From the NCBI GenBank assembly GCA_902363255.1, contig CABIZO010000021.1:1-5138 (forward strand): a DNA stretch of 5,138 bases, read 5' to 3'. Below, piece after piece: positions 1 to 5,138 of this stretch. The DNA comes from Peptostreptococcaceae bacterium (lineage in GTDB: Bacteria > Bacillota > Clostridia > Peptostreptococcales > Peptostreptococcaceae). The stretch's first letter is position 1. Each line of letters opens with the position of its first letter. The position numbers and the translations under genes were made by a program. The notes under the pieces are model-generated. The model was not told where the DNA came from and ran no database searches. It saw nothing but the letters and a program-made list of their open reading frames with translations.

Positions 1-16
1 CAAACTCTCAAATAAA
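1..16 (-). rRNA. 16S rRNA, 5' end only (partial)
   Basis: Read on the minus strand, the first 16 bases give TTTATTTGAGAGTTTG. This matches the conserved 5' start of Firmicute 16S rRNA, just before the universal GATCCTGGCTCAG segment, which lies outside the window. The gene runs leftward off the edge. The exact mature 5' end is inferred by analogy with the Bacillus-type start and could be off by a few bases. Confidence 0.9.
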
Positions 17-140
17 AGTTGTCCAATTGCTCAGCTAATCATTATCTGAATATCTGGCTTGGTTTGTTTGTGTTTAATTCTTAAAGAATTAATTTATTGT
101 TAACCTACTGTTTAATTTTCAAAGTTCTTTATTTTGTTGC
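17..140 (-). other. 16S rRNA leader (pre-rRNA 5' region) with boxA-like element
   Basis: This is the transcribed leader between the proximal promoter and the 16S gene. Seen: a boxA-like GAACTTTGAAAA at 116-127 (minus), similar to the CTTTGAAAAC-type elements that recruit Nus antitermination factors in Firmicute rRNA leaders and spacers. A hairpin TTAATTC/GAATTAA at 74-80/86-92 has a 5-nt loop. A TCAG...CTGA inverted repeat lies just before the 16S start. These probably take part in antitermination and RNase processing; that role is inferred. The matching half of the processing stalk would lie beyond the 16S 3' end, outside the window. Confidence 0.75.
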
Positions 141-146
141 CTCTCT

Positions 147-175
147 ATTTTATCAAGGCTTATTTATTTTGTCAA
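147..175 (-). promoter_or_regulatory. rRNA operon promoter, proximal (P3)
   Basis: On the minus strand there is a perfect -35 TTGACA (170-175), a 17-bp spacer and a TAAAAT -10 (147-152). Transcription would start near 140, giving a leader of about 125 nt before the 16S gene. This is a near-consensus sigma-A-type promoter in the expected place. The start point is predicted, not mapped. Confidence 0.8.
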
Positions 176-221
176 CATTTTTTTGAATCTTTGTTAACAT
201 GTTGTCTTTTCAACAAGTATT

Positions 222-251
222 ACTTTATCATTTAAAGACTACCTTTGTCAA
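222..251 (-). promoter_or_regulatory. rRNA operon promoter, middle (P2)
   Basis: On the minus strand there is TTGACA (246-251), an 18-bp spacer and TAAAGT (222-227), preceded by TG one base upstream (an extended -10). The -10 runs into AATACTTGT, the same start-region motif seen after the distal promoter. The weaker -10 is offset by the perfect -35 and the TGn extension. It lies about 75 bp upstream of the proximal promoter. Confidence 0.65.
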
Positions 252-305
252 CAACTTTTTCAAAAGTTTTGTTGGCGTTTTGTCCCTGTCTCAAGGACAA
301 GTATT

Positions 306-334
306 ACTATACCAGGTTCATTTTTTATCGTCAA
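306..334 (-). promoter_or_regulatory. rRNA operon promoter, distal (P1)
   Basis: On the minus strand there is TTGACG (329-334), a 17-bp spacer and TATAGT (306-311), followed by AATACTTGT. Upstream (about 335-362) lie A-tracts resembling an UP element for RNA polymerase alpha contact. It is 84 bp from the middle promoter and shares its GTAATACTTGT start region, so the two look like a duplicated promoter unit. Two hairpins lie in its transcript before the middle promoter: 280-300, and 249-274 with a 7-bp arm. Confidence 0.75.
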
Positions 335-377
335 CACTTTTTTTAAATATTTTTTTCACTAATTTTCACCTATTTTT

Positions 378-472
378 TTATACACATTTCCACATTTTTG
401 TATATATTTAAATTTCAAACTTTAATGGAATTCCATTATATTTTATCCACATATACACCATATTTATTCACA
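378..472 (+). promoter_or_regulatory. Cluster of DnaA-box matches
   Basis: Three exact matches to the DnaA box TTATNCACA lie in the same orientation: TTATACACA (378-386), TTATCCACA (443-451, the strongest consensus) and TTATTCACA (464-472). Two degenerate neighbours sit directly beside them: ATTTCCACA (386-394) and ATATACACC (451-459), each two mismatches from TTATCCACA or TTATACACA. The surrounding DNA is almost pure A/T. The cluster lies between the nrdG terminator and the distal rRNA promoter. It may titrate DnaA or let DnaA act on the rRNA promoters. A main chromosomal origin is unlikely because dnaA/dnaN are not adjacent in the window. Confidence 0.6.
423..438. repeat. 16-bp perfect palindrome
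   Basis: TAATGGAATTCCATTA is its own reverse complement over all 16 bases. It lies in the intergenic DNA upstream of the rRNA promoters, five bases before the strongest DnaA box. It has no loop, so it is better read as a site for a dimeric DNA-binding protein than as an RNA hairpin. I do not recognise the cognate regulator; it does not match Fur, PerR, Rex or HrcA consensus operators. Confidence 0.6.
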
Positions 473-494
473 TATTTTTTATTTATATATTTTT

Positions 495-537
495 AAATAA
501 AACAAGAAAGATGATAAATATTATCACCTTTCTTGAA
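495..537 (-). terminator. Rho-independent terminator of nrdD-nrdG
   Basis: A long hairpin pairs 503-517 with 521-535 (14 of 15 pairs, one A/C mismatch, 3-nt loop). The outer arms are CAAGAAAG and CTTTCTTG. On the minus strand it is followed by TTTTATTTAAAAA, a U-rich tract. It begins six bases after the nrdG stop codon, so it ends the nrdD-nrdG transcript before the rRNA promoter region. Confidence 0.9.
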
Positions 538-540
538 TAA

Positions 541-1080
541 TTATTTTACCATATGAAGATTTTTATTCATGTATTCATCTTTTAATACTACTTCTTTGTT
601 TTCTAAACTTCTTTTAACATCAATTATTCTTTGATTTGATGAACCTCTAAATTTTAATCCTATATCTTTTTCTTCATATATAAACTTTCCATCTACTAAT
701 ACATCTATGTAATGTAGTAGGATATTATTATACATATAAAGAGGATTGTTTTTATTTATTAAATATTCAAACTCAAACCCAGTATAACACCACACATCTA
801 GATTTTCCATTTGTGCTGCCTTTGCAATTAATGATAAAGCTTTTGGCTGTAAAAAAGGTTCTCCACCTGATAAGGTTATACCCCTGTGTAGTTTGAGTTT
901 TTTTATTTCTTTTATAATAAAATCTGTATCAACAGTTACTCCCCCATCTAATTTATGGGTTTGAGGATTATGACATTTATAGCAATTATGTATACACCCT
1001 TGCGTCCAAATAACCATCCTAAGTCCAGGACCATCTACAATACTATCATATGTTGAATCCGCTGCTAGCCTCAACTTCAT
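541..1080 (-). CDS. nrdG: Anaerobic ribonucleotide reductase activating protein (radical SAM)
   Basis: This 179-residue protein is a member of the NrdG family of glycyl-radical activases. It binds a [4Fe-4S] cluster and S-adenosylmethionine, and generates the 5'-deoxyadenosyl radical that abstracts hydrogen from the C-terminal glycine of NrdD. Seen: DGPGLR (16-21); the radical-SAM triad CX3CX2C at C29, C33 and C36, followed by HNPQT; the SGGEP SAM-binding motif (71-75); YTGFEFEYL (99-107); and a C-terminal DVLVDGKF...RGSSNQRIIDV block typical of the family. At 179 residues it is somewhat longer than the E. coli protein (154), mostly through a charged tail after residue 155. The ATG lies 21 bp after the nrdD stop with a weak AAAGG Shine-Dalgarno, so it is almost certainly co-transcribed with nrdD. 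It ends just before a strong terminator. The enzyme is cytosolic and oxygen-sensitive. Confidence 0.96.
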   Translation of the reverse strand: MKLRLAADSTYDSIVDGPGLRMVIWTQGCIHNCYKCHNPQTHKLDGGVTVDTDFIIKEIKKLKLHRGITLSGGEPFLQPKALSLIAKAAQMENLDVWCYTGFEFEYLINKNNPLYMYNNILLHYIDVLVDGKFIYEEKDIGLKFRGSSNQRIIDVKRSLENKEVVLKDEYMNKNLHMVK

Positions 1081-1101
1081 ATAATCACTACCTTTAACAT
1101 T

Positions 1102-3459
1102 TTATTTATGCTTTACTCTATCTCTAACTTCTGCTTTTTTTGCATCATTAAATCTATCTACAGTTCCTACTAAATATCCTGTTATTCGTCTTATCCTATC
1201 AAATTTTATATTATTATCATTATCATTTTCATTTCTACCACACTTTGGACATATATCTCCTTCTATAACTCCAGAATATCCACATACAGGGTCCCTATCT
1301 ACAGGATGATTTATACTTCCATAACCTATTCCAAATTCTTTCATGGATTTTATTATTGTTTCAAAAGCCTCTAGATTATTCGATGTGTCTCCATCTAACT
1401 CTACATATGTAATATGACCACCATTTGTTAAATTATGATATGGTGCTTCTTTCTTTATCTTATCATATGCACTAATCTTATAATAAACAGGTATATGGAA
1501 TGAGTTTGTATAATATTCTTTATCTGTTATTCCTTTTATTTCTCCATATATTGACTTATCTATAACTGTAAATCTACCAGACAATCCTTCTGCTGGTGTT
1601 GCTATTAGAGAGAAGTTTAATTTATATTTTTTTGTAGCCTCATCCATTCTTTTTCTCATATGTGATATAATTTTCAATCCTAATTCTTGTGATTCCTCAC
1701 TCTCTCCATGATGTTTACCCGTTAACGCTATTAAACACTCGGCTAAACCTATAAAACCAAGTGTCAAAGTTCCTTGCTTAATCACTTTTTCCAATTTATC
1801 ATCATAATTTAATTCTTCTGAACCTCTCCATATACCTTGTCCCATTAAAAATGGAAAGTTTTTAACCTTCTTATTTCCTTGTATTTGCATTCTCTCTAAT
1901 AATTGATCTATTACTAGATCTATTTTATCGTCTAAATCTTTAAAAAAATCCTCTAAGCATGCTTTTTTATTCTTTAATAATCCATGTTCTATACCTAGTC
2001 TAGGTAAGTTTATAGTTGTAAAAGATAAATTACCTCTTCCACCGACTTCTTCATCTCCACACACATTACTCATAACTCTAGTTCTACATCCCATATAAGT
2101 TGCTTCACTTTCAGGGTTGTTAGGCTGATAATATTTCAAATTAAAAGGCGCGTCTAAAAAACTGAAATTCGGAAATAATCTTTTAGCCGATACTCTACAT
2201 GCTAATTTAAATAAATCATAATTAGGATCCTGTTCATTTAAATTAACACCCTCTTTTACCTTAAATATAAGTATAGGGAATATTGCCGTTTCACCATTAC
2301 CTAAACCTTTTTCCATTGATAATAGTAAGTTCTCACTTATCATTCTACCCTCTGGTGATATATCTGTACCAAAGTTTATACTTGAAAATGGTACTTGAGC
2401 CCCTGCTCTTGAATGCATTGTATTTAAATTATGTATAAGTCCTTCCATAGATTGATATGTTTGTTTATTTGTTTCTTTATATGCTTCGTTATATGCAAAA
2501 TCTTGTATCTTTCTTGATATTTCATTAGTTATATCAAACTCTTTAATTAATTTTTCTTCTTCTGCAATTTTATACTTTTCATCTTGCTTTAATCCAACTT
2601 TTAATCCTGTTTCTTTTTCTGCAGAGTACACTATAACTTTTATTTTCTCTATATCATTTTCACTTGCTAGTAATTCTAAACCTTTTAATAAATTGTCTAT
2701 ATATGACTTCCTAAAAGTTTTATATACGCCTTTGGCCATATCATAATCAAAAAAAGGTATGCTCTGGCCACCATGCTGATCATTTTGATCACTTTGAATA
2801 GCAATTGCTGCTAAAGCACCATAACTCATAATACTATTTGGTTCCCTTAAGAATCCATGACCTGTTGAAAATCCATTTCTAAAAAGCTTATCAAGCTCAA
2901 TCTGACAACATGTTAATGTCCCCATATTAAGAAAATCCATATCATGTATATGTATATCCCCATTGTCATGTGCATGAGCATGCTCTGGTTTTAATACAAA
3001 TGTTTTACAAAATTCCTTAGAAACCGTACTTCCATACTGTAGCATTGTTCCCATGGCAGTATTTCCGTCAATATTAGCATTCTCTCTTTTTATATTTGCA
3101 TCACTAGCATCTTCAAAGGTTATTTCGCCAATCGATTTCATAAGTCTTGTTCGAGAATTTCTTATCCTACTTCTTTCATTCCTATATGTAATATACTTTT
3201 CACTAGTTCTAGCATGACCATCTTCTATTAAAACCTTTACTACTATGTTTTGGATATCTTCAACCCCAGGGATTGTATCTCTATACTTAGAGTTAAGTAT
3301 TTTTATTACCTTATTAGTTAATTCTTCTGAAATATCATAACTAGGTGATACCCCTTCCTCTTTAGCAACCTCACTAGCTGCCTTAAATATTGCTCTTGTT
3401 ATTCTATCTTCATTAAATTTTACTACTCTCCCATCTCTTTTTTTAATATATTCTAACAA
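1102..3459 (-). CDS. nrdD: Anaerobic (class III) ribonucleoside-triphosphate reductase
   Basis: This 785-residue glycyl-radical enzyme reduces NTPs to dNTPs without oxygen. Seen, in order: an N-terminal ATP-cone (about 3-95, starting KKRDGRVVKFN), the allosteric site sensing ATP/dATP; the LTCCQIELDKLF strand (C184, C185); QHGGQS (228-233); the active-site loop YMGCR with the probable thiyl cysteine C458; GRGNLSFTTINLPRLG (474-489); a zinc knuckle with C726, C737 and C740; and the C-terminal radical site RRITGYLVG with Gly761 (RxTGY). The frame is intact. The start is TTG (3457-3459), chosen because AGGAGGGG lies six bases upstream and no in-frame ATG occurs until residue 107, inside or past the cone. 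The protein is longer than E. coli NrdD (712), partly through a charged stretch at about 263-335. The first zinc ligand position appears to be Asp723 rather than Cys. It is first gene of the operon with nrdG, probably under NrdR control. Confidence 0.97.
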   Translation of the reverse strand: MLEYIKKRDGRVVKFNEDRITRAIFKAASEVAKEEGVSPSYDISEELTNKVIKILNSKYRDTIPGVEDIQNIVVKVLIEDGHARTSEKYITYRNERSRIRNSRTRLMKSIGEITFEDASDANIKRENANIDGNTAMGTMLQYGSTVSKEFCKTFVLKPEHAHAHDNGDIHIHDMDFLNMGTLTCCQIELDKLFRNGFSTGHGFLREPNSIMSYGALAAIAIQSDQNDQHGGQSIPFFDYDMAKGVYKTFRKSYIDNLLKGLELLASENDIEKIKVIVYSAEKETGLKVGLKQDEKYKIAEEEKLIKEFDITNEISRKIQDFAYNEAYKETNKQTYQSMEGLIHNLNTMHSRAGAQVPFSSINFGTDISPEGRMISENLLLSMEKGLGNGETAIFPILIFKVKEGVNLNEQDPNYDLFKLACRVSAKRLFPNFSFLDAPFNLKYYQPNNPESEATYMGCRTRVMSNVCGDEEVGGRGNLSFTTINLPRLGIEHGLLKNKKACLEDFFKDLDDKIDLVIDQLLERMQIQGNKKVKNFPFLMGQGIWRGSEELNYDDKLEKVIKQGTLTLGFIGLAECLIALTGKHHGESEESQELGLKIISHMRKRMDEATKKYKLNFSLIATPAEGLSGRFTVIDKSIYGEIKGITDKEYYTNSFHIPVYYKISAYDKIKKEAPYHNLTNGGHITYVELDGDTSNNLEAFETIIKSMKEFGIGYGSINHPVDRDPVCGYSGVIEGDICPKCGRNENDNDNNIKFDRIRRITGYLVGTVDRFNDAKKAEVRDRVKHK

Positions 3460-3473
3460 TAAAAACCCCTCCT
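3457..3473 (-). promoter_or_regulatory. Strong ribosome binding site with TTG start for nrdD
   Basis: On the minus strand AGGAGGGG (3466-3473) is followed by a six-base spacer TTTTTA and then TTG. The Shine-Dalgarno is close to ideal and its spacing fixes the non-ATG start. Translation from here gives MLEYIKKRDGR, the correct beginning of an ATP-cone. Confidence 0.88.
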
Positions 3474-3475
3474 AA

Positions 3476-3491
3476 TTACTATATATTGTAT
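3476..3491 (-). promoter_or_regulatory. NrdR box, promoter-downstream copy
   Basis: The 16-mer TTACTATATATTGTAT (plus-strand reading) matches the NrdR consensus ACACWATATATWGTGT as I recall it at 13 of 16 positions, including the whole core ACWATATATWGT. It lies between the predicted -10 and the Shine-Dalgarno of nrdD and overlaps the predicted transcription start. NrdR is the ATP-cone repressor of ribonucleotide reductase operons in most bacteria. Confidence 0.75.
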
Positions 3492-3493
3492 AT

Positions 3494-3499
3494 ATTATA
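3494..3499 (-). promoter_or_regulatory. Predicted -10 of the nrdD promoter
   Basis: A perfect TATAAT on the minus strand lies in the 16-bp gap between the two NrdR boxes. Transcription would start near 3487, giving a leader of about 28 nt with the Shine-Dalgarno inside it. No good -35 is visible at 16-18 bp (TACCAT at 17 bp), so the promoter may be weak or activator-aided. An alternative with TTGACA at 3593-3598 and TATAGA at 3568-3573 has a long 19-bp spacer. Confidence 0.5.
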
Positions 3500-3507
3500 T
3501 AGTTTAA

Positions 3508-3523
3508 CCACTATATATGGTAT
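3508..3523 (-). promoter_or_regulatory. NrdR box, promoter-upstream copy
   Basis: The 16-mer CCACTATATATGGTAT (plus-strand reading) also matches the NrdR consensus at 13 of 16 positions. It starts exactly 32 bp from the other copy, with a 16-bp gap. NrdR operators are known to come as pairs about three helical turns apart, so the spacing is independent support. Binding to both would cover the -10 of nrdD. Confidence 0.75.
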
Positions 3524-3589
3524 TATTCTCCTATTTATAATAGAATAACATTTATTAAAATACTTTGTCTATAAAGTCCCTAAAACCTT

Positions 3590-3603
3590 TTTTGTCAACA
3601 AAA
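3590..3603. repeat. Inverted repeat in the nrdD/aminotransferase divergent region
   Basis: TTTTGT and ACAAAA flank a two-base centre (CA). The repeat contains TTGTCA on the plus strand and TTGACA on the minus strand, so it could serve as overlapping -35 elements of divergent promoters: plus TTGTCA-N18-TATGAA (3592-3621), minus TTGACA-N19-TATAGA. Both have non-ideal spacing or -10s. Other -10-like hexamers for the plus-strand gene are TATTAT (3640-3645) and TATACT (3652-3657), without good -35s. I cannot decide which promoter is used. Confidence 0.35.
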
Positions 3604-3677
3604 GTTATCAGTTTTTATGAAATTTTTTCCATTTTGTTGTATTATAAATAATATACTTATTTAAGGGGGGTAAAAAA

Positions 3678-4862
3678 ATGCTATCTAATCGACTTAATGT
3701 TATTTCGCCTTCTTGTACTATAGGAATTAGTTCAAAGGTAAAAAATATGAGAGAATCAGGTTTAGATGTTATTAGTTTAAGTATAGGTGAACCAGACTTC
3801 AATGTTCCTAAAAGAGCTATTGAATGTGGGGTAGAATCTTTAAATAAAAATTGTACAAAATACGATTTGGTTCCTGGGATAACCATACTTAGGGAGGAAA
3901 TTTGTAAAAAATTGTTGGATGAAAATAACTGTTGCTACTCTCCAGACGAAATAGTTGTATCTAGCGGTGCTAAGAATGCCATAACGAACGCTTTATTAAT
4001 AGTTACTGATCCAGGAGATGAAGTTTTAATACCAAAACCATATTGGGTAAGTTATTCTGAAATGACTAAGCTGGTTAATGCAGTTCCTGTACCAATTGAA
4101 ACAGATAAAGCTAATGATTTTAAATTAACATCAGATTTATTAAAAAAACATATAACTGATAAAACTAAAATGCTTTTATTAAATAACCCTTCCAATCCAA
4201 CCGGAAGTGTTTATACAAAAGAGGAATTATTAGATATCGTAAATGTATGCTTAGAAAAAAATATTTATATATTATCTGATGAAATTTACGAAAGAATTTG
4301 TTATAATGACGGATTTGTATCCATTGCATCCTTAGGAGAGGAAGTAAAAAATATTACTATTACTGTTAACGGATTTGCAAAATCAGCAGCAATGACGGGT
4401 CTTAGATTAGGATATACTGCTTCAAATAAAGAAATAGCAAAAGGAATTAGCTCAATACAGGGCCATTTAGTTTCACACCCATCTTTAACATCACAATATA
4501 TAGGATATGGCTCCTTAAAATATTGTAAAGATGATATTGATAATATGGTAAAAACATATAAATCTAGAAGAGATTTAATTACTTCCAAGTTAGATACTAT
4601 AAAATATGTAGACTATATATATCCAAATGGTGCATTCTATGTATTTATAGATTTATCACAAGTTGCTGAAAAATATAAATATAATGAAAGTTTTTCTATT
4701 GAATTTTGCGATGAATTTTTATCTAAATATAATGTAGCTATAGTTCCTGGGAAGGCTTTTGGAATAGATGAATATGTACGTGTCTCTTATGCATGTTCAG
4801 AAGAGGAATTTTTAGAAGGATTAAGTAGACTAGAAAGTTTTATTTTAGAAATAATGAAATAA
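3678..4862 (+). CDS. aspC: Aspartate-type aminotransferase (class I/II, PLP-dependent)
   Basis: This 394-residue protein is a cytosolic fold-type I aminotransferase, usual length for the family, resembling Thermus AspAT and Bacillus AspB (subgroup I-beta). It probably exchanges the amino group between aspartate and 2-oxoglutarate. Seen: SIGEPDF (35-41); Y62 in the YDLVPG loop; SSGAKNAITNAL with K99, the lysine that reads the distal carboxylate in the Thermus enzyme; W123 in PYWVSY; NNPSNPTG with N173; SDEIYE with D201 and Y204; the PLP lysine K235 in NGFAKSAAMTGLR; R243; and R368 in YVRVSYACS, the alpha-carboxylate arginine. The usual Trp of MTGWR is Leu242. The start has AAGGGGGG seven bases before ATG. 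It is divergent from nrdD and converges with the 5S gene. Substrate range (aspartate versus aromatic or other amino acids) cannot be fixed from sequence; the symbol is by family convention. Confidence 0.88.
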   Translation: MLSNRLNVISPSCTIGISSKVKNMRESGLDVISLSIGEPDFNVPKRAIECGVESLNKNCTKYDLVPGITILREEICKKLLDENNCCYSPDEIVVSSGAKNAITNALLIVTDPGDEVLIPKPYWVSYSEMTKLVNAVPVPIETDKANDFKLTSDLLKKHITDKTKMLLLNNPSNPTGSVYTKEELLDIVNVCLEKNIYILSDEIYERICYNDGFVSIASLGEEVKNITITVNGFAKSAAMTGLRLGYTASNKEIAKGISSIQGHLVSHPSLTSQYIGYGSLKYCKDDIDNMVKTYKSRRDLITSKLDTIKYVDYIYPNGAFYVFIDLSQVAEKYKYNESFSIEFCDEFLSKYNVAIVPGKAFGIDEYVRVSYACSEEEFLEGLSRLESFILEIMK

Positions 4863-4882
4863 AACCTTTATAATATACGAAA

Positions 4883-4930
4883 AAGCCATGTATATTAATA
4901 TAAAAATTAATTTACATGGCTTCTTTAGTT
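4883..4930. terminator. Bidirectional terminator between the aminotransferase and 5S rRNA
   Basis: AAGCCATGTA (4883-4892) pairs perfectly with TACATGGCTT (4913-4922), and an inner TTAAT/ATTAA pairing (4895-4899/4906-4910) extends the hairpin. On the plus strand it is followed by TTCTTTAGTTGGGTTTTTT. On the minus strand the 3' arm is followed by the T-run of GGCTTTTTCG. It can therefore stop both the aminotransferase transcript and the rRNA operon coming from the right. Confidence 0.85.
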
Positions 4931-4936
4931 GGGTTT

Positions 4937-4956
4937 TTTACATGGCTTTTATTTTT
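4937..4956 (+). repeat. Second copy of the terminator 3' arm with its own T-tract
   Basis: TTTACATGGCTT at 4937-4948 is an exact 12-base direct repeat of 4911-4922 and continues into TTATTTTT. It can pair with the same 5' arm (4885-4892), giving an alternative, longer-looped terminator hairpin with a better U-tract. It looks like a tandem duplication of a terminator half. Confidence 0.6.
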
Positions 4957-4970
4957 GTGTAAAAAAAATT

Positions 4971-5088
<118 letters not shown>

Positions 5089-5138
5089 AATCTTCATCTA
5101 AAGTATTAACTTTTGTTAGTACTTTCAAAACTGCTAAC
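5089..5138 (-). other. 23S-5S intergenic spacer of the upstream rRNA operon (partial)
   Basis: These 50 bases precede the 5S gene on the minus strand, where the 23S-5S spacer belongs. GTTAG...CTAAC arms (5115-5121/5132-5138, seven pairs including a G-U wobble) form a small hairpin, and AGTTTTGAAAGT resembles the boxA-like element of the 16S leader. No 23S sequence is recognisable before the window ends. Confidence 0.7.

Noticed and set aside
249..300. Hairpins between the distal and middle rRNA promoters as terminators
   Set aside because: Stems at 280-300 and 249-274 are real inverted repeats, but on the minus strand neither is followed by a U-run, so they are not intrinsic terminators.
199..411. 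70-residue plus-strand ORF across the rRNA promoter region
   Set aside because: It is Phe/Leu/His-rich because the DNA is T-rich, has no Shine-Dalgarno, and overlaps two strong minus-strand promoters and a DnaA box.
378..472. Main replication origin (oriC)
   Set aside because: DnaA boxes and AT-rich DNA are present, but dnaA, dnaN or other origin genes are absent and the interval lies directly against rRNA promoters. A regulatory or titration cluster is more likely.
3460..3677. Riboswitch or T-box leader, or Rex operator, in the divergent region
   Set aside because: No T-box or riboswitch core is visible, and no TTGTTAA-N4-TTAACAA Rex palindrome occurs.
3608..3886. 92-residue minus-strand ORF overlapping the aminotransferase start
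   Set aside because: It is the antisense shadow of a clear aminotransferase gene, with no family features of its own.
4301..4588. 95-residue minus-strand ORF inside the aminotransferase
   Set aside because: Antisense shadow of the PLP-lysine region of a conserved gene, with no recognisable domain.
4863..4970. tRNA gene following the 5S gene
   Set aside because: No cloverleaf, TTCGA loop or CCA-type end on either strand; only terminator hairpins and A/T runs.

Overview
The window is very AT-rich, low-GC Firmicute DNA. The rRNA leader, NrdD/NrdG and aminotransferase together suggest a strict anaerobe of the Peptostreptococcaceae/Clostridia type (Clostridioides, Romboutsia or Paraclostridium relatives). 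That placement is inferred from sequence style and memory of the families; no search was run.

Layout, left to right. Positions 1-16 are the 5' tip of a 16S rRNA gene read on the minus strand. Positions 17-340 are its leader and three tandem minus-strand promoters. Positions 340-500 are AT-rich DNA holding a cluster of DnaA-box matches and a 16-bp perfect palindrome. A Rho-independent terminator (about 495-537) closes a two-gene minus-strand operon, nrdD-nrdG (3459 down to 541). This operon encodes the oxygen-sensitive class III ribonucleotide reductase and its radical-SAM activase. The 218-bp divergent intergenic region (3460-3677) carries two NrdR-box-like 16-mers exactly 32 bp apart, flanking a TATAAT. 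On the plus strand, 3678-4862 encodes a fold-type I aspartate-type aminotransferase. It converges on a 5S rRNA gene (minus, about 4971-5088), with hairpin terminators between them. The last 50 bases are the 23S-5S spacer of a second rRNA operon.

The window is therefore the full interval between two co-directional rRNA operons, occupied by only three protein genes. NrdD and NrdG work together: NrdG uses SAM and a [4Fe-4S] cluster to place a glycyl radical on NrdD, which then makes dNTPs from NTPs anaerobically. Repression by NrdR when dATP is plentiful is strongly suggested by the double operator. The aminotransferase has no visible functional link to the other two genes.

No undescribed protein system is visible; the coding content is housekeeping. 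The observations most worth a second look are non-coding: the same-orientation DnaA-box cluster upstream of the rRNA promoters, the triple rRNA promoter with a shared start-site motif, the NrdR double operator, and the duplicated terminator arms at the aspC/5S junction.
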